In this document: positions 1 to 13,745 of the stretch, in pieces | How positions within the stretch are numbered: the stretch's first letter is position 1 | Layout of the letters: the number at the start of each line of letters is the position of its first letter | Origin: Rhynchonema sp. JSB1_4 | Taxonomy: Eukaryota > Nematoda > Chromadorea > Monhysterida > Xyalidae | Direction: 5' to 3' | DNA length: 64,000 nucleotides | Assembly: GCA_030248065.1 (NCBI GenBank) | Contig: JASAMV010003866.1 | Location: 20,497 to 84,496 of the forward strand | The notes under the pieces: generated by a model | What the model was told of the DNA's origin: nothing | Databases searched by the model: none | What the model saw: the letters and a program-made list of their open reading frames with translations, nothing else | Position numbers and translations under genes: made by a program

Positions 1-320
1 CAATCCCGGGAACGGGATTGAGTTAGGAAAATAACGGGATCGGGATTGGCGGGGTTAAGAAGCACAAAGATTAGACCAAAACAGAACAAATTTGTCGAAG
101 ACAAGGCAGCTCAAAGGAAATAGTGAACATCGATCCTAAAAACAGCTGATTTGTGCATGTAACCCATAACAAACGAATTAGCATTTCAGTTTTTTGATAG
201 TGCGTTTTTTAGTTCCTGGTACTGAACTATATTTTGAACGAGTGCCGTTGAACTATATTTTGAGTGGGATTGGAAAAAGTGCCGGCATCCTGGAGATCTG
301 GATCGGGATTCCGTTCGAAC
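1..320. repeat. Degenerate GGGATCGGGATT-type repeat at the window edge
   Basis: Units such as ACGGGATTGAG, ACGGGATCGGGATTGG and GGATCGGGATTCCG, in two blocks (1-55 and 265-320) around ordinary AT-rich intron sequence. Same repeat type as at 18065-18260. It lies in the cyclase intron downstream of base 483. Confidence 0.45.
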
Positions 321-482
321 ATTGATTCAGTCAAACACCACGAGGAGAGAGAAAACGTTCACTTAACATGGCACAACTTCATCTTTGATGTGTGTGTGAA
401 CAATTCGCAACGCTCCTCCCATTGACCGATATACACATAATTATAAGGTACACATGAACCATCAGCCAACTTGCCACCGAAC

Positions 483-3400
483 CTGATTCAGGTCGAATCC
501 GATGAGACACACGATGGCAACGAGCGTGTATGTGAAGGCAGCGACCACCACATCGATGACGACGGCTGAATATCGGTATACGCCCGTTGTCTGACCACTG
601 GATGTTTGCGACACCGCGCCCCCGGCCGTGCCCGAACCGATCTGACCCAGCTCGGCGCCCGGACTCAGGGCGCGACCCGCACCCCCGCTCGTCTGCGATG
701 GACCACCTGGATGCGGGTGAGAGAGTTTTACTATGTATATTGTAGGTTGGAAAGTTACACACACCACTGCTAATTGGAGGCATCAGACAACCATTGCACA
801 TGTGCGGACTACCCGCAAAGTTTGCAAATTTGACCTGGTTTTCACGGACGGGCGAGACGCCCGGCATTGTAATGACCGGTTAAACGTCATCAGCAAATCG
901 CCAGACATCCAGTGCAGTGTACTTGACCCTGTCATGTTATAGTTCTGATCCTACATAAAACTTGACGAATGGCACTGGTACCGTGGAGGTTTCGTGTAAG
1001 CTGCCATGGTGGGCGTGAGCATGATCCAGGACGCTGCTATACATACAGTAGGTATACTGTAGATAATACTCGAGGAGCTGAGTAACAGAGCGCCCACTGT
1101 AGTGCAGGTGCCCCGCGCTCCTTGCAAACGTCGAAATGCCAAACTTCAGACCACCTTACCCGCAACTGGGTCATGTGGTGCGACCGGTGCCTGTGCGCTG
1201 AAATGCTGTCTGTACTCGGCTTCGATGTCGCGGTCACGAAACGTCATCGTGCACGGATTCAGCGCATCGCGACCGATCCAGTAGGATGTCGACGCGAGAT
1301 TGCTTTTCTGAACATGAGATTTCTTACTTTGACAAACATTTTACTGGAAAAATTAAGAAAATGACAACAGGCTTAGGAAAACTTTGTTTTTTCGTGAGGC
1401 ATGGGGAGAGCACCGAATATTGAACTAAGGACAGACCACAGACAGAATTTGGTGGTGGAATAAAGAAAGTTTTCCAACTTTTTTCGAAAGTTACGACACG
1501 AACCTGAATGACGTCGACCAATTTGCGATCGAAATCCCTGTGATCGGTGTCGAAATGTGTCAGTGACGCATTCGCGTGCAGTTGTGTCATCGTGTCAAGC
1601 CCAGCTGCCAGACTGCACACATCGCTGCCACCTGTACAATCAATCGAATGAACAAACGTAATATCGATTGGTGTGTCACGGGCAAAACAGCGAGGCCAAA
1701 GTTTTTCAAAGACAGCAGCCACCTAAGTAAATGTTTGCTGGGCGCAGTACAGGCCTTACGTATTATTCTTGTCGTATAGTAAATTTCCAAATTCGCTGCC
1801 GCACAGTAAAGTACGCCCCAAGCGCGGTTCTGAAACATTGCGCGCAGCTGCCTGGCATTCTGACATTAACTATGGGGCGTATTTTACCGTGCGTCAGCGA
1901 ATTTGGAAACTTACTATAGTAGCCTAACCCAAACGAACAATTGAGCATGCCCCCTCCGGTCACTCACCGCCCTGTGCATCAATACCACTTGAGTGCGACG
2001 CCGGTCTGTAGCACATGGCTGACGCCGATTGTGCGTCATTCAAACTGCCGGACGCCGACGCAGTGCGCGTGCCGTTCATGACCTGCACGAAGTGCATCTG
2101 CAACGATTTGGTGCGCACGTAGGCACTACAATAGGGGCAGTGACATGGAAGATATATACAGTAGAAGTGACAAGTACAGCGCTGAAGAAGGATTGATTTT
2201 GTTATGTATGCTACCCCTGATCACGTGTTTGTTTTTGGTTTTCCACAGCGAACTATACAAGCATACAGTACATGTATGTATATACTACAACTTAACGCAG
2301 TGCGAATGATTGTTGCTTGCAAAAAACGGCGGGAACTCAGCGAGAAGAAGCTAGCAGCAGGTAAACCAGAGTGACACCACTGATATCAGCGCGACATCGA
2401 ACGCACATGAATGCAACATACCATTTCCTTGCTGTTCTTTGGCGCCATCAACTGTGACGATGTGTGCAGGCCGCTTTGTGTCCGCTTGCCCACCGAGCCA
2501 CTGCCCATGCCACCACCGGGATCCGTGAACGCTGACGTTCGACTGCTCGGCGGTTGTCCGTGGGCGGGACTGGTGCCCGTGGCTTGCAATGCCGTACAGA
2601 TGGCCTGCTCGGACACTGAACGTCGCTTGCCCGTCCCGACGTACTCCTCGAGGCCGAGATTGTTCTGCAAGGTGATGTATCGATTGGTTTGTGCAATGCC
2701 GGATAACAATCTTGCAGTAATGGACTTCGACCAGTTGCACAACGACATCGGCTCGGAATGTTAGGCAAAATGTCTCTTCTTAAATTCTTGCAAAACAGTG
2801 ATCGCCGGTCGATAACGGCCAACTTAGCATACTAATCTGTGAGCACACTCATGCGTTCACTTCGTGCTTGGTGTTTTCTTCCGCTCTGCTGTTGTCGACC
2901 AAATAATCCCTTTATCGAAGTGTAATTCGGTGCATAACGCCAATTGGGACACACGAAAATTTCATTCTATGCCGCAGTGCGAATATTTTAAAAACGAAGT
3001 GCTTAAGTACTGGAAATTTTTTCGGGACACGCCAAAAAGTATTCTAAGCCCGATGTTACTCATATAGCGAATATTCCTTTTGCGACTTGTGACTGTGTAT
3101 AATTGTAGGGCCAATTGCGCCAACCGAACTGAACTGTGTGGTCCACCTGTGCCTTTCAAATACTAACTCTGATGTTTCATACCTCGACGTTGGCAGTCGT
3201 GACTGCCTCCTTGTGCCCCCTGACTGAGAGCAGCTTTTGTCGCAGACTCGCCTCGGTGGCCGTGGAGGCTCGCGCCGGCAGAGATGTAGTCGGCTGGAGC
3301 GCTTTCAGCCTTTTCGTCAATTTCTGCAAAAAATAAGCAAATAAATACACTTTGTTCTTCAAATTTAGGAAAGAAAACAGCAAAATCGCGCGCGCTTGCC

Positions 3401-6400
3401 GATTTGAACGAGGACGTCCGGCCGTGTTTCTGCACCGACGCCTGGTCGGCGGGAATCGATGATGTTTCAGGCGTGGAGCCTTTGAGTCGCGCAACAACGA
3501 AATGGGTCTTCACGCCTGCAATGCGAAATCCACATGAATACCTAGCCATTTTTTGCAGAAATGTAAATAGGGTAGGCCTAATGAAATCAAATTTGCGCTG
3601 TGTAGTAATGACATAATGTACTGTATAATGCATCAGTCCTGTGCCTTGTTTGTCACTTGATCAAAACGTATTATACGTAACACACGCACACGTACGGGCC
3701 GGGCCTTCTTTCTGTATCCCTGTCAGTGTCATTGAACTAACATTTATGATCCTCCAAGCCCTACCAAACAATATGGACAACGTAGGCTTTGAACCTGCGT
3801 CTTCCAGATACGGCTGCTTTAACCAGCTGAACTACGCATCCGTCTGACAAGCGGGAGGATCTAGAAGGATCTCTCATACGTACCCCAATGCAGCACCAAA
3901 TGCCTGCACAAGCTTGTGTTTTTGCCTGACTCCATAACGTGAAACGCACGCCGCGTAACACACTGACAGCAGGGGCTGTAGCACAGGTCAACGGACCACT
4001 ATCACAACATTTCACATGTATTTGTACTTTTGCACTTCGCTTCGCGGTCCTCACAAAATCACGTCAACTTTTGCATTGGTACAGTACCGTCACGGTCCTT
4101 GGCGGCGGTGGAAGCTTTTTTTCGCCCTCCCCCTTCTTGTCCCCCATACTTATTGTATGAGTAAAAACGCATGCATCCGCACATTTCGCCATTTTTGATG
4201 CCCCTTTTGATGTTTTAATTTTAAACTGCGAAATTAACCAGCTTTATGGGCGTTAAGTCACTAGGAGTTGAATCAAACAGAGTGGTACTACACTGCTATT
4301 TTTTGATTGATGTTCGCCATGTTTGTACATGATGCGGGACACAGCGATATGCAATGCACATTGTATTATAGGTATTTGCACTAGTGGCCCGTGAGAACCT
4401 TCCCAGTCATAAACGTTTCTATTCATGGTTTTTTAATGGGAAAACTGTGAGCCAAAGCCACGTTTTCCCAACTGATGGAGACTCATGGATATCATCATGT
4501 TCGAAGCAGTGGCGGATCCAGCTTTTGGCCAAGGGAGGGGTCAAATCATTTGACCCCTCCCTTGGCCAATCCATAAAGTTATTTTTATCAGGTGTTGGTT
4601 CCATTCTGGAAAAGTCATTTGTATCCAGCGGTCGTTCAGAATTTGGTGCTTTTGCACCACGACACAAAGTGCGACCATGCGTTTCGGCATTACGCGTGAG
4701 AAAGCCCTGGCTTCATCAAAATTTCTGACTTTTTGACTTCTGACATCGAAATCGCGAAGTGCGCTACTTTTTTTACTTTTGACGTGTATTACAGTGAAAA
4801 TCTAGAGATTTGGGTGTCCTTTCCTCCTTATTTGCGAAAAGGTGCTCCTTCAGGAACCAATTTGACCAAAGGGGGCCATGGCTCCTGTGACCCCTTTGGA
4901 TCCGCCCTTGGTCTGAAGGAACACTCTGCGGAATTTTTTCACTCCTTCTAACACACATGCACAGGTTCAAGTTGACAAGAAAGGTGCCGAAATCCAGAGA
5001 TATGTGTTCTGCGTTCGGAGCCCACATTGCCGCACGTAAACGTCGACACACATGTGGCAGCAAACCCCTCGCAAATGGGACGCGACCAGCAACCAGCAGC
5101 GTCGCCATGCACGACCACATATTGTACACATTGCCTGCCAGCAGACTAAAAATAGACATTTATCGACGTAGCTGGCGTCTATAAATAGTAACACACGCAC
5201 ACACAGAGAAACGGGACGCACGGCACACCCGTGTGGGAGCAGCAGCTTGCATCCAGCTCTCTACATGTATGTGTGTATGGGTATAAATGCGTGGTGGCAG
5301 CTGTGTGCCAGAGGGCATATAGGGATGCCATTACGACAGGGCCAGTGCCCTGAGCAAAACTTTGCTTTCTCGCTCTCAACAACGCTTGCGCGCGCCCGCG
5401 GCTGACGCTGGCTAGCTGCTGCCTTGCACACACACACATACCACGCCTGCGCTGTACCGAGTGCACCTATACATATTAGGTCCACAGCTCCGCTAGTCGT
5501 ATAGACGTGTACTTGTTGGGTCTTGGGTCTGGTCTACTTTGACACCAAACGCATGCTGCTGACGTATACGTATGTGTATGGCCATGTTCGCGTGTTGGCA
5601 TGTCGCATGCGTACCATAGTGTGGTACTTCCATTGTGTGGACCGTCCGTACGTACATGTGCACTGTGCGTGTGCGTGTGCTTTTTATCAAATTTGCTGCT
5701 GCCGCGCTATGCGCAGTGACATTGCGCGCTCGCTGAGAAATATAAAGGGCGAAAAGCTTGATTAAACCATATACGGTACTCTCATGGTTGCTCCAGCTAT
5801 ATGAACAGTGCTGCCATACAATGCCCATCCCTTACACTTGATTGACTGCTTTCACTACGAGCTCTATCTGCAACCGCACGACGAAACATCAACACTCAGA
5901 TTGAAACAATTGACGCTCGCTGAAACGTTACACTTAGGATGTGAATGGAGACATCACGGGCTCACAGGTTTTGTATTCGCACCATCACACCTCGAAGTGT
6001 CAGATTAATACATTTCCAGCAAGAACACTGCTTTCTGTCAAGAACCGCTGCCTGCTCTTGCCCTCGACACGTATGGCTCCAGACGTCGTTAAGTCACTAT
6101 TGTGGAACACGTACATATGCACGGAATTAGACGCACATTCAGTGTCATGTGAGAGGACTGGGTCCCAAATATAGCAACATACACAGGACGCGCATAATGC
6201 CAGCACAAAATGCACATCAATAATGTGGACCCCGGGGGCCATACAGTATCCACATAGGCACCTACATATGTAGGTACCATGATGAATCTCGTCCAGCTGA
6301 TTTTCACAAGTAAGTGCCCGTGTGTGTATACGCAACTGCGTTCGTGGAGAAAATAAATCCAGCTGTGGTGCTGACCTTGATAATCGTCACCGGGCTCCAG

Positions 6401-9400
6401 CTGATAATCATCTTGTAGAAATTGGGCAGTGGCATCCGAAACGTGAATTCGACCGGCCATGCCTGAGTGACAAATAAATGGAATAAAAAAGCGCAGGCTT
6501 CGGTCCAATCTGCAATCGGTTGTGTAACGCCAACAACCCACAATTTGGCATATACATACCGTAATCTGATTTGAAATCTGTCCCAGTGACTGACAACCAC
6601 TAAACATCTTCACGTCCAGTGCAAAAATGAACCACCAGGCAGATTACAGCCAAGTTTTATTTATGTAAATTGCTGGTCATTGAATGTTGCGCTTATCATA
6701 TCCATTTGCCACCCATGATGTGTGAAGCGGATCAGAAAAACAGAACGTTAGATTCAAAAAACATAATGCAAGTAGAAAATAAAGAAAAGCACCCGAGCTT
6801 TCCATTTCGTTAGCGAACGTGACATCGTTTGAGAATACGTCAAATTTGAACAGTTTCGTACCGACCAAACCGCACATCACTTTGCCCGTGTGAATGCCGA
6901 CACGCATGTTGACGTCCTGATGATGTTTCAAAAGGCCAATATTGAGAGAAAACATTAGCCTTCGGTTGCGAAATCACTTTCTGGGATGCCCTGTACTGTA
7001 TTGTGCCGAATGAAACCCTGTCTGCAAACAGCGTAAAACGTACCTATTACCACGTGGAACGGGTTTCTATAGACATGGATATCACACGGCAGCGAACTAC
7101 TGTCGCCACGCCAATAACAAGGTCGTGCAAACAGTCTTCCAAAAAACTGACAAGCTGTGTAAATCAGTCGAATGGAGTCCCACTTATCGCGCGTCTCATC
7201 CGCCGCGGACGAGAACGACAAACAGCACGATGACCCAACCAGCTAACGGGCAGTAGTGCAGACCGACCTGTCCCCTGTCGGCATCGAATTGTCTGATCGC
7301 CTTGATCATCGCCTGACCCAATTCGACACAACATTTGGCGTGATCGCGCCGCGGCACCGGACAGCCGGACACGGCGTAGTAGCAGTCACCGAGCGTCGAT
7401 ATCTTCTCGCAGCCCAACACCTCGCACACGCGGTCGAAACGGCCGAATAGATCGTTGAGCAACGACACCAGTTCGTCGGCCGTCTGTGACATTGCGCTTG
7501 GGCTTGGCGATTTATTTTCGGTGTCATCATATAAAATCTATTGGGATTTTGTGGCCGCCGACATATTCAACTGTACGGTATACGCGTATAGGCAATCCAT
7601 CGGCTCATGGCACTTTTATACACACAACGCAAGCAGCAGCGCACGCCATTTTCTAAACAAATGTACACTTTGAACGAGTGTTATACTTTGATGGCCGGCT
7701 TATAATTTATTCGGTTTTAATTATAGCTGCTTGACATGACACTTTCCTGCACTGTTGCAAAATTTGGGGATGTTTCAACGGATAACTGCAGAGAATAGAT
7801 GCATTCATTGACGGCAGTAATGTGGCGTGCAGCATGTGCGTGTTGAGTGCCATGAGCTGGCGGATTGCCTATACTACATAACCGGTGGAAAACTGTGATC
7901 GACTTTGAGACGTGTGTCACTAAATCACAGCTGGCCGCTTGACGCTGTTTCACACCACACGCTTGTTATCATGCCCATCGGCTGCGTTACGCACTGATGC
8001 CTACTACCCCAGCGTAACATAAAGTTTTTAGAATAGATTATGCATTCAGCTCACCACTCTACATACCTGTGAATATTCTGTGCCGATGGTCGATGGGTCG
8101 ATCGCCAACGTTTTGAGAACAATACACAAAAATTTCTATCCCAGTTTAGGTACCTTGTTTGACGACATGCGAGTGAATCCGCAAATGTCAGCGAATAGGA
8201 TTGAGACATTCGTCATGAGATTCATGGTGAACGGGCGGAAAGTGGCCTGCGCGCCGCGTGATGTGCCCAGACCGGCCAACGGTGTGGTGGGCACCGCTGC
8301 ACCCACTTTGGTGGCGGTCGTGTCCGATACACGCTTGCCTGCAATCACTGCTTGTTGGCTACATGTCGTCAGGTTTCAACAGGGTTCTTATAACAATGTT
8401 GTGTTTTTGTCTGCCAAGAACGGGTTTTAGGCACCCGCAAAATCTTCGTCAAAACAACACATTGTAATGTAATGTACCCAGCGTTCCCAATGTGTCGCGT
8501 GTGAAACATCATCGCAGATTTTATATTTTAAGCGCACCTAAACTAGGTGATATCAATAAACACGCGCGTGCAACCCGGTGCACGAGCGTCAATTTGTGAA
8601 ACATCAACCGACCAGAATCAGGTCCAGTGCTGCCCCTTCGCAGTTCGCTGTTCTCCTTCAGCAATTGATCGGCCACAAACCGAGGCATCACCGATTCGAT
8701 CATTTTGTCTTTGAACTGTGTTTCCGACTCGAGCTCTTTGCGAGCGATCAGTGATTGACCGATCTTCAGGAACGTTTTCCGATGTCGCACCTGTCGCGAA
8801 TCGTTGTACATAGATGATTTCTTAGAATGATCTGCTTTTCGCTTTTGTATGAAGTTTTAGGCAAATGACTTGTTTCCACAGGCCGGTGGTGCACCGGTCC
8901 GTCGTCAGTGCGAATGCACCATCTGCAGATGGTCACGTATGTACCTACCCCAACAATAAAACTACACACACGAGCTTTTCCATGCTCGTGTAAAAAACAA
9001 TGCTGCTGATGCAAATGCACAGCGGAACCAACCTGCGACAAAATGTAGATGTGCACTCCAAGCAGATGCACGGACAAGTGCATAATCAGTTTGAGGCCTG
9101 CGAGGTCGATCGTTTCGCCACCGACCTTGTGGTTCAGCGATAGAACCTGCCAAAAACAACAACAATATGGTACAGCGCTGATATTTGGTTTTAGTTTTGG
9201 TATCTTATTTGTGTGCTGGATATGGAAGTTATCGTTATTTCAACCACAATGTCTGTTTGAGGCTTCTTTTAGTTCGAAACGTCAGTGGCGCTGACTGAGA
9301 GCCAACGGCCACAAATTTAGGTGAGCTTTCTTGTTTCAAAATCTCAAAGCACACATTTGTCCCAAACAGGGGGCTATAATCGTACTTCTCAGGTGACAGG

Positions 9401-11295
9401 CGCACAGCGCAGTGATAATGTTTCACACCGCACCGACCAACCTCAAAGAGCACAGTGTATAGCAGGCCAACGACGACACAGACATACAACGGCAGCGGTA
9501 TGACGGTGTAGAGGAGTAGGACGACCTCAATGCTGGTCACGAATGCACCGACGGGACTGACCGCCGGGCGATCGCCGACTGACGGCAGACTGAAGGCCAA
9601 CAGTGACACGACGCAGACCAGGAACATGCCTGAATCAGAAAGGTGACCGGTCGCAGACTCGCATCGCCAGTGTATATTACGTATATAGATGAAGAAACAA
9701 ATGGACAAGAAAATAATATTAAAATTGCATCTCACATAAGAAAGACGTTGGCAAATAGAATCGTTGATAATTGCCACTGGAGAACGTGAAACCGAGTATG
9801 GCCAGCGTGACGCCGATGAGCATGAGCAGACCAGCGTGCCAGGTCAGGCGATCACCACCTGAATTTAGGCATTTGCAGTTTCATCATCCCGTAGACAATT
9901 CGTGCGTGTGTTTTCTCAAAGACTTTTGAAGCGCATCAGCTCGGTATATCTGTTTTCACGTTCAAACGTCGTTAATTTTCAAACAGCTGAAACACTTGCG
10001 CATATAGCAGCAGAGACAGACAACTAACATTTGGGCGTGGTTATCATGCCCATACCAAGAGCCGGTTTTCAGTTGCTACAGGCCACTAAGATTGTATCTT
10101 TTTCTCAATCGCTCAATGACAGAGTACATATATACCTACCTTGATGAACAGGCGCCGACAAGTGATAGATGAACCAGGCGATTTCGGTGGCGATCAGATA
10201 GATGAGTCCGCATCTGAATCGATCTCTCAACTGCGGGAATGACGATTTCCAATAGCAGCTCTCCAGCTGAATCGACGAGAATTGTGGATTCCACCATTGC
10301 GAGTTGGCGCGTTCGAATAATTTCCAGCGTTTCTTGCTGGTCGAATGCGACATGTTGGCCACAGTGCCGGCGACGTTCAATGGCGTCGGTGTGACACGCG
10401 CGGATGTGCCCAGGTCGGTGCGTCGATTGGACGCGTGCTGCTGCAGTTGCTGGAGACTCGTGTCGCTCAGTGGATGGCGCTGCACAAATACTGTACTGTA
10501 CAACACACACTTGGTGATCACGACACGAGGCAAGTTTGTTATGTGGACTTTGGTTGGTCCGGGATACAATACCTAAGTTCGTTTTTGTCACAGCTCTAGC
10601 CTTTCATTTTATAGTTGACTTGAAGTGCCTCTAGATGCAGATAATAGTGAGAAAGCGCTATCACTGCTTTCGTTTCTATAGTAAATTTCTAATTTCGTTA
10701 CCTCATGCATTTTACAGACGCAGGGAAACTCCAGTTCGAAGTCGAGGCAGGCAACATTTGGCTTGTCGTCTGTGTGTGTTGAGTATGTTGCCTGCCTCGA
10801 CTTCGAACGGGAGTTTCCCTGCGTCTGTAAGAATGCATGAGGCAACGAAATTAGAAATTTACTATACCAGTCAAAGTTTTTCCAAACCATACAGTATGTA
10901 AAGGCAAACCACACCAACATGAGCTCGAGTTCGCAGCTGGCAGAATAGTGAAACCTTCTGACGTGGCTGCTGATTTGGGAAATATTACATGTTGAAGAAT
11001 ACAAAATTGAGCATGATAATTTTCTTATTTTTTTATTCGTTTTGCATGCACAACACCTTCGAAATCGGGCTCGCCTTAGCGTAGTTTGTCTTTGGTATTA
11101 CTACTTGTGCACATAATACGCACGCGCATGCTGCCAAGGCTGACACAGAGAACGAAGTGTCGCGTCGTTCTTATTTCAACAACGTTTCGTTTGCTATTTT
11201 GTCCATCCACCTCAATTGTACCCACCAACCTGTTGTGCGTTGGGCGTTGTCAACATAGGGCTGGCTGATGTCGGCTCGTCGTCCACTGCTGACAT
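483..11295 (-). CDS. ADCY9: Membrane adenylate cyclase, ADCY9-like (partial, 3' part beyond the left edge)
   Basis: Makes cAMP from ATP at the plasma membrane. Exons read on the minus strand: 11230-11295, 10140-10479, 9778-9858, 9442-9629, 9033-9146, 8613-8790, 8154-8338, 7268-7483, 6793-6916, 6376-6462, 3400-3515, 3183-3323, 2422-2751, 1968-2097, 1504-1631, 1160-1307, 483-706. They total 932 in-phase codons. The start is the ATG at 11295 ([10 protein letters not shown]). An N-terminal [13 protein letters not shown] block near residue 80 resembles ADCY9 and is followed by hydrophobic segments. The C1 catalytic domain has both metal aspartates ([15 protein letters not shown], about residues 373-418) and [13 protein letters not shown] at about 460. 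The last visible exon contains [12 protein letters not shown], the first segment of the second membrane block. The C2 cyclase half must lie to the left of base 483. The exon ending at 3400 needs a GC donor. A short C1 exon between 6376 and 3515 may be missing from my model, although the direct join is in phase. Family call is firm; the exons from 3400 to 1968 (C1b linker) are less conserved and rest on phase and splice sites. Confidence 0.92.
1775..1918. mobile_element. Palindromic MITE, TATAGTAAATTTC family, short copy
   Basis: Inverted-repeat element of 144 bases in an adenylate cyclase intron. The left arm reads TATAGTAAATTTCCAAATTC followed by GCTGCCGCACAG; the right arm is its complement with few changes. 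The interior holds CTGAAACATTGCGCGCAGC. It is a deleted version of the roughly 245-base copies at 38137 and 52625. No coding capacity. Confidence 0.85.
3516..6375. other. Large adenylate cyclase intron, no further exon recognised
   Basis: Apart from the element at 4507-4910 this 2.9-kb intron shows CA/GT-rich microsatellite-like tracts (about 5190-5480 and 5640-5690) and nothing coding that I can defend. A short conserved C1 exon could hide here: the exon at 6376 ends and the exon at 3515 starts in phase 1. Confidence 0.5.
4507..4910. mobile_element. MITE with CAGTGGCGGATCC ends
   Basis: The left end is CAGTGGCGGATCCAG and the right end GGATCCGCCCTT. Just inside the left end sits a hairpin (GGCCAAGGGAGGGGTCAAAT and its complement, about 4526-4573). 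CAGTGGCGGATC-type ends are widespread on non-autonomous animal DNA transposons. It lies in the large adenylate cyclase intron 3516-6375. No transposase reading frame. Confidence 0.65.
10677..10866. mobile_element. Palindromic MITE, TATAGTAAATTTC family, divergent copy
   Basis: Near-perfect inverted repeat with ends TATAGTAAATTTC and GAAATTTACTATA. The arms of about 80 bases include GACGCAGGGAAACTCC and its complement. It lies in the first intron of the adenylate cyclase gene. It shares only the terminal 13 bases with the copies at 1775, 38137 and 52625, so it is a subfamily with a different interior. TA at both ends fits a Tc1/mariner-type target duplication. Confidence 0.8.
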
Positions 11296-11626
11296 CGACA
11301 GGTTACGGTATTTTATTCGATTACGGTAGAGCCATTCAATCAGACAGCCACCTTCAAATCTGGCATTCCGTCCACATTTCGAAAATTTCAGCAGAAAATA
11401 TCTTCTCAAAATCAGCGGACTGCCAAAATGCGCTCGCAGACCTAAAGCGGAGCGATAGCTGAGCGGAACTAAAGCAGTAAAATGTTTCACTCACAACAGC
11501 TAATGCTTCTCGCTGACTACCGTAGTCGCCTGCTATAGAGCCTGCTTGTCAGTTTGCTTGAGTAGCTCACAACAGGCGCCTGCACATATTTTGCATCCGC
11601 TTTTCCCTGCTTTTGGGTTACGCTAA

Positions 11627-11634
11627 TGACGTCA
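11627..11634. promoter_or_regulatory. Perfect cAMP response element (TGACGTCA)
   Basis: The palindromic CRE octamer lies 332 bases upstream of the adenylate cyclase start codon, in the position expected for a promoter element. CREB/ATF binding is known for this sequence; its use here is inference. One copy is expected by chance about once per 65 kb, so the position is suggestive only. Confidence 0.4.
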
Positions 11635-13059
11635 ACGCACCTGTCGCGCTACGCAAAATGTGCTCTGCAACCTGTATTCAGTCCTTCACGCACAGGGCTG
11701 CTGTCCCATGCAGTGTTGCACAGCATAGACACAACATAGCCAACACCGAGTCACGGGCAGCTGCGTTGACAACAGTGTTATAGCCCTGTGTTTTGGCTTG
11801 TCGCACGCCTCCCTCAGTTGTACCAGCACCAAAGCTCCATTTCTGGACAAAATACGTAGGTGATGTGCAGTAACTTCAGTTCATGTGCATTGGCTCTGCT
11901 CAACATGTATGTACAGTATGTTTTTCTTCTTAGAACTACTCATCAATACCACTTTTTTGTACCGGTACACGTTTATGTGAGCTTTTGTACACAGTCTGCA
12001 AAAAGACCACAGTTTTGTTTTCAAATAGTAAGCAAACAAAGAATTCTGAAATAGAAGTTTGAGACACGAAAAATGAAGATGAAGAAACTGGCGTGTAATA
12101 TTCTGTAAAATTTCTCGTAAAAAAGAAGACCAGTAAAGGTATCGAAGTTCGTTATAAGCGTCCGAAATAAAAAGTTCCGGTTGATAAGTACACAAAAAGA
12201 AACAGTACAAAAATGACCAGTGCACGCGAGATATACTGTATGAACCATCGCAACAAAAAGTGAGCGCAAAACAGGAAGCAACAATAAAGATTAATAAAAA
12301 ACACGTTGATTTTTTAATGGTCCGTGTTCAGTTTCGATGTTTAACACCTTTTTTCTCCCGCTATTTAGTCCCAAAAACGCCTCCTACCCGCTTAAGATGA
12401 CCAATTAATTAACAATTTGAAACGCTAAATTTGAAAAGTTTAGAAACAAATCAACCGAAAAACGATTGTGTTGTTTTAGTGCAGTTAACCCTCAATGCAA
12501 ACACAATGACGAAAATTATGCGCCGCAATGCAATCAAGAGGGTAAACTGGAGAAAAAACCGACAAAATAAGTTTCGACACTACTAGGCAATACTGCTCTA
12601 CGTAAGGTTGTGAATTCTATGCGAAATTAGCCAAGCAACTCGGGGATGTATGATTATGTCAATATCTAGCTGAAAAGCTTCAAATTTTAAATTGGACAAG
12701 GTGATGTGCCCTCTAAATTAGCAAGCATATTCTCTGTGTCGAAAGTACACGCGGTAGTAACAAATGTAAAATTCAAGAATTAGAATTGATAATCACCAAT
12801 AAAAAATCACAAACCTAACGAAAATTAAAGTACGAAAATTGTGTATCCAAACAGACGTTGCGATTTAGTCTTGCAAATATGCGCATCTCGTTAGATCTGT
12901 GAGCGCAGTTCCTGCCCATAATGCCTGGCACAACGGGCCTTTGTCAACGACAAAGGCGCCATGGTGCACCGCAATAAACCAAACATGCTCAGCCCAACTT
13001 TGTATATAGGTTCAGTGGCGGTCACAGCGCGGTCACCACAGATCTCTCTTGATGCGAGT

Positions 13060-13121
13060 GCACTGGTGTCTTGTGGACTCATGCACTCAGATGCAAAGCA
13101 CATCCACAAGACACCAATGCA
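13060..13121. repeat. Short perfect hairpin
   Basis: CACTGGTGTCTTGTGGA is followed after about 25 bases by TCCACAAGACACCAATG. The arms pair over 17 bases with one mismatch. Probably the remnant of a small foldback element. Confidence 0.55.
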
Positions 13122-13745
13122 GTAAAACAGACATGAAATCTCAAGAGAACGACAGAGCGTGCGCACACAAAACAAACACACCGAAAGAAGTCACAAGTCC
13201 ATGATATTGTTCAATAAAGCATCGTCAAATAAACAAAACCAAAATCAAACAATGTTACGCAAAAGAAAACTTTTTGCAATCTGAGATTAGCCAATGACTA
13301 GCTTTCGATAATCGTTTAAGTTCACAGTTCCCGAAATCCAAAAAGTGGCAATTTGTAGCAAAAGTAGACCAGTAGAACAATAAAGTAGATCAGATACCAA
13401 TGAAAGTAGAATCCGAAATGAAAGAGCACAAATGTAAGGAGTGCTCCACTCAAAGAGAGCACAGAAAAGGAACAGCCATAATTTTTAGAACAGGGCAACA
13501 GAGAACAACATGACTTTGGGAAACACACGAAACCTCGACTTTCGCATGAAAAAAGACCAACAAGCTGGAAAGCTCTGCAAAAATCTCACTCGGGTCCAGT
13601 AAAAGACACAAACATGCAGACTATAACATGATTTTCAACCGGGATAAACATAAAGCAGACAAAAAAACGCAAACAAATGTGAAAAACGATGTATGGTGAT
13701 GTCAAAAACCAAAGCGGCGCGCCGATCAGACCACTGAGTGCGAAA

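Noticed and set aside
379..867. 162-residue minus-strand open frame
   Set aside because: It is a frame shadow of the cyclase exon 483-706. The correct frame gives the conserved membrane segment and fits the splice phases.
6000..6110. Minus-strand stretch [16 protein letters not shown] as a candidate cyclase exon
   Set aside because: No donor in the needed phase and no match to the end of the C1a domain as I know the family.
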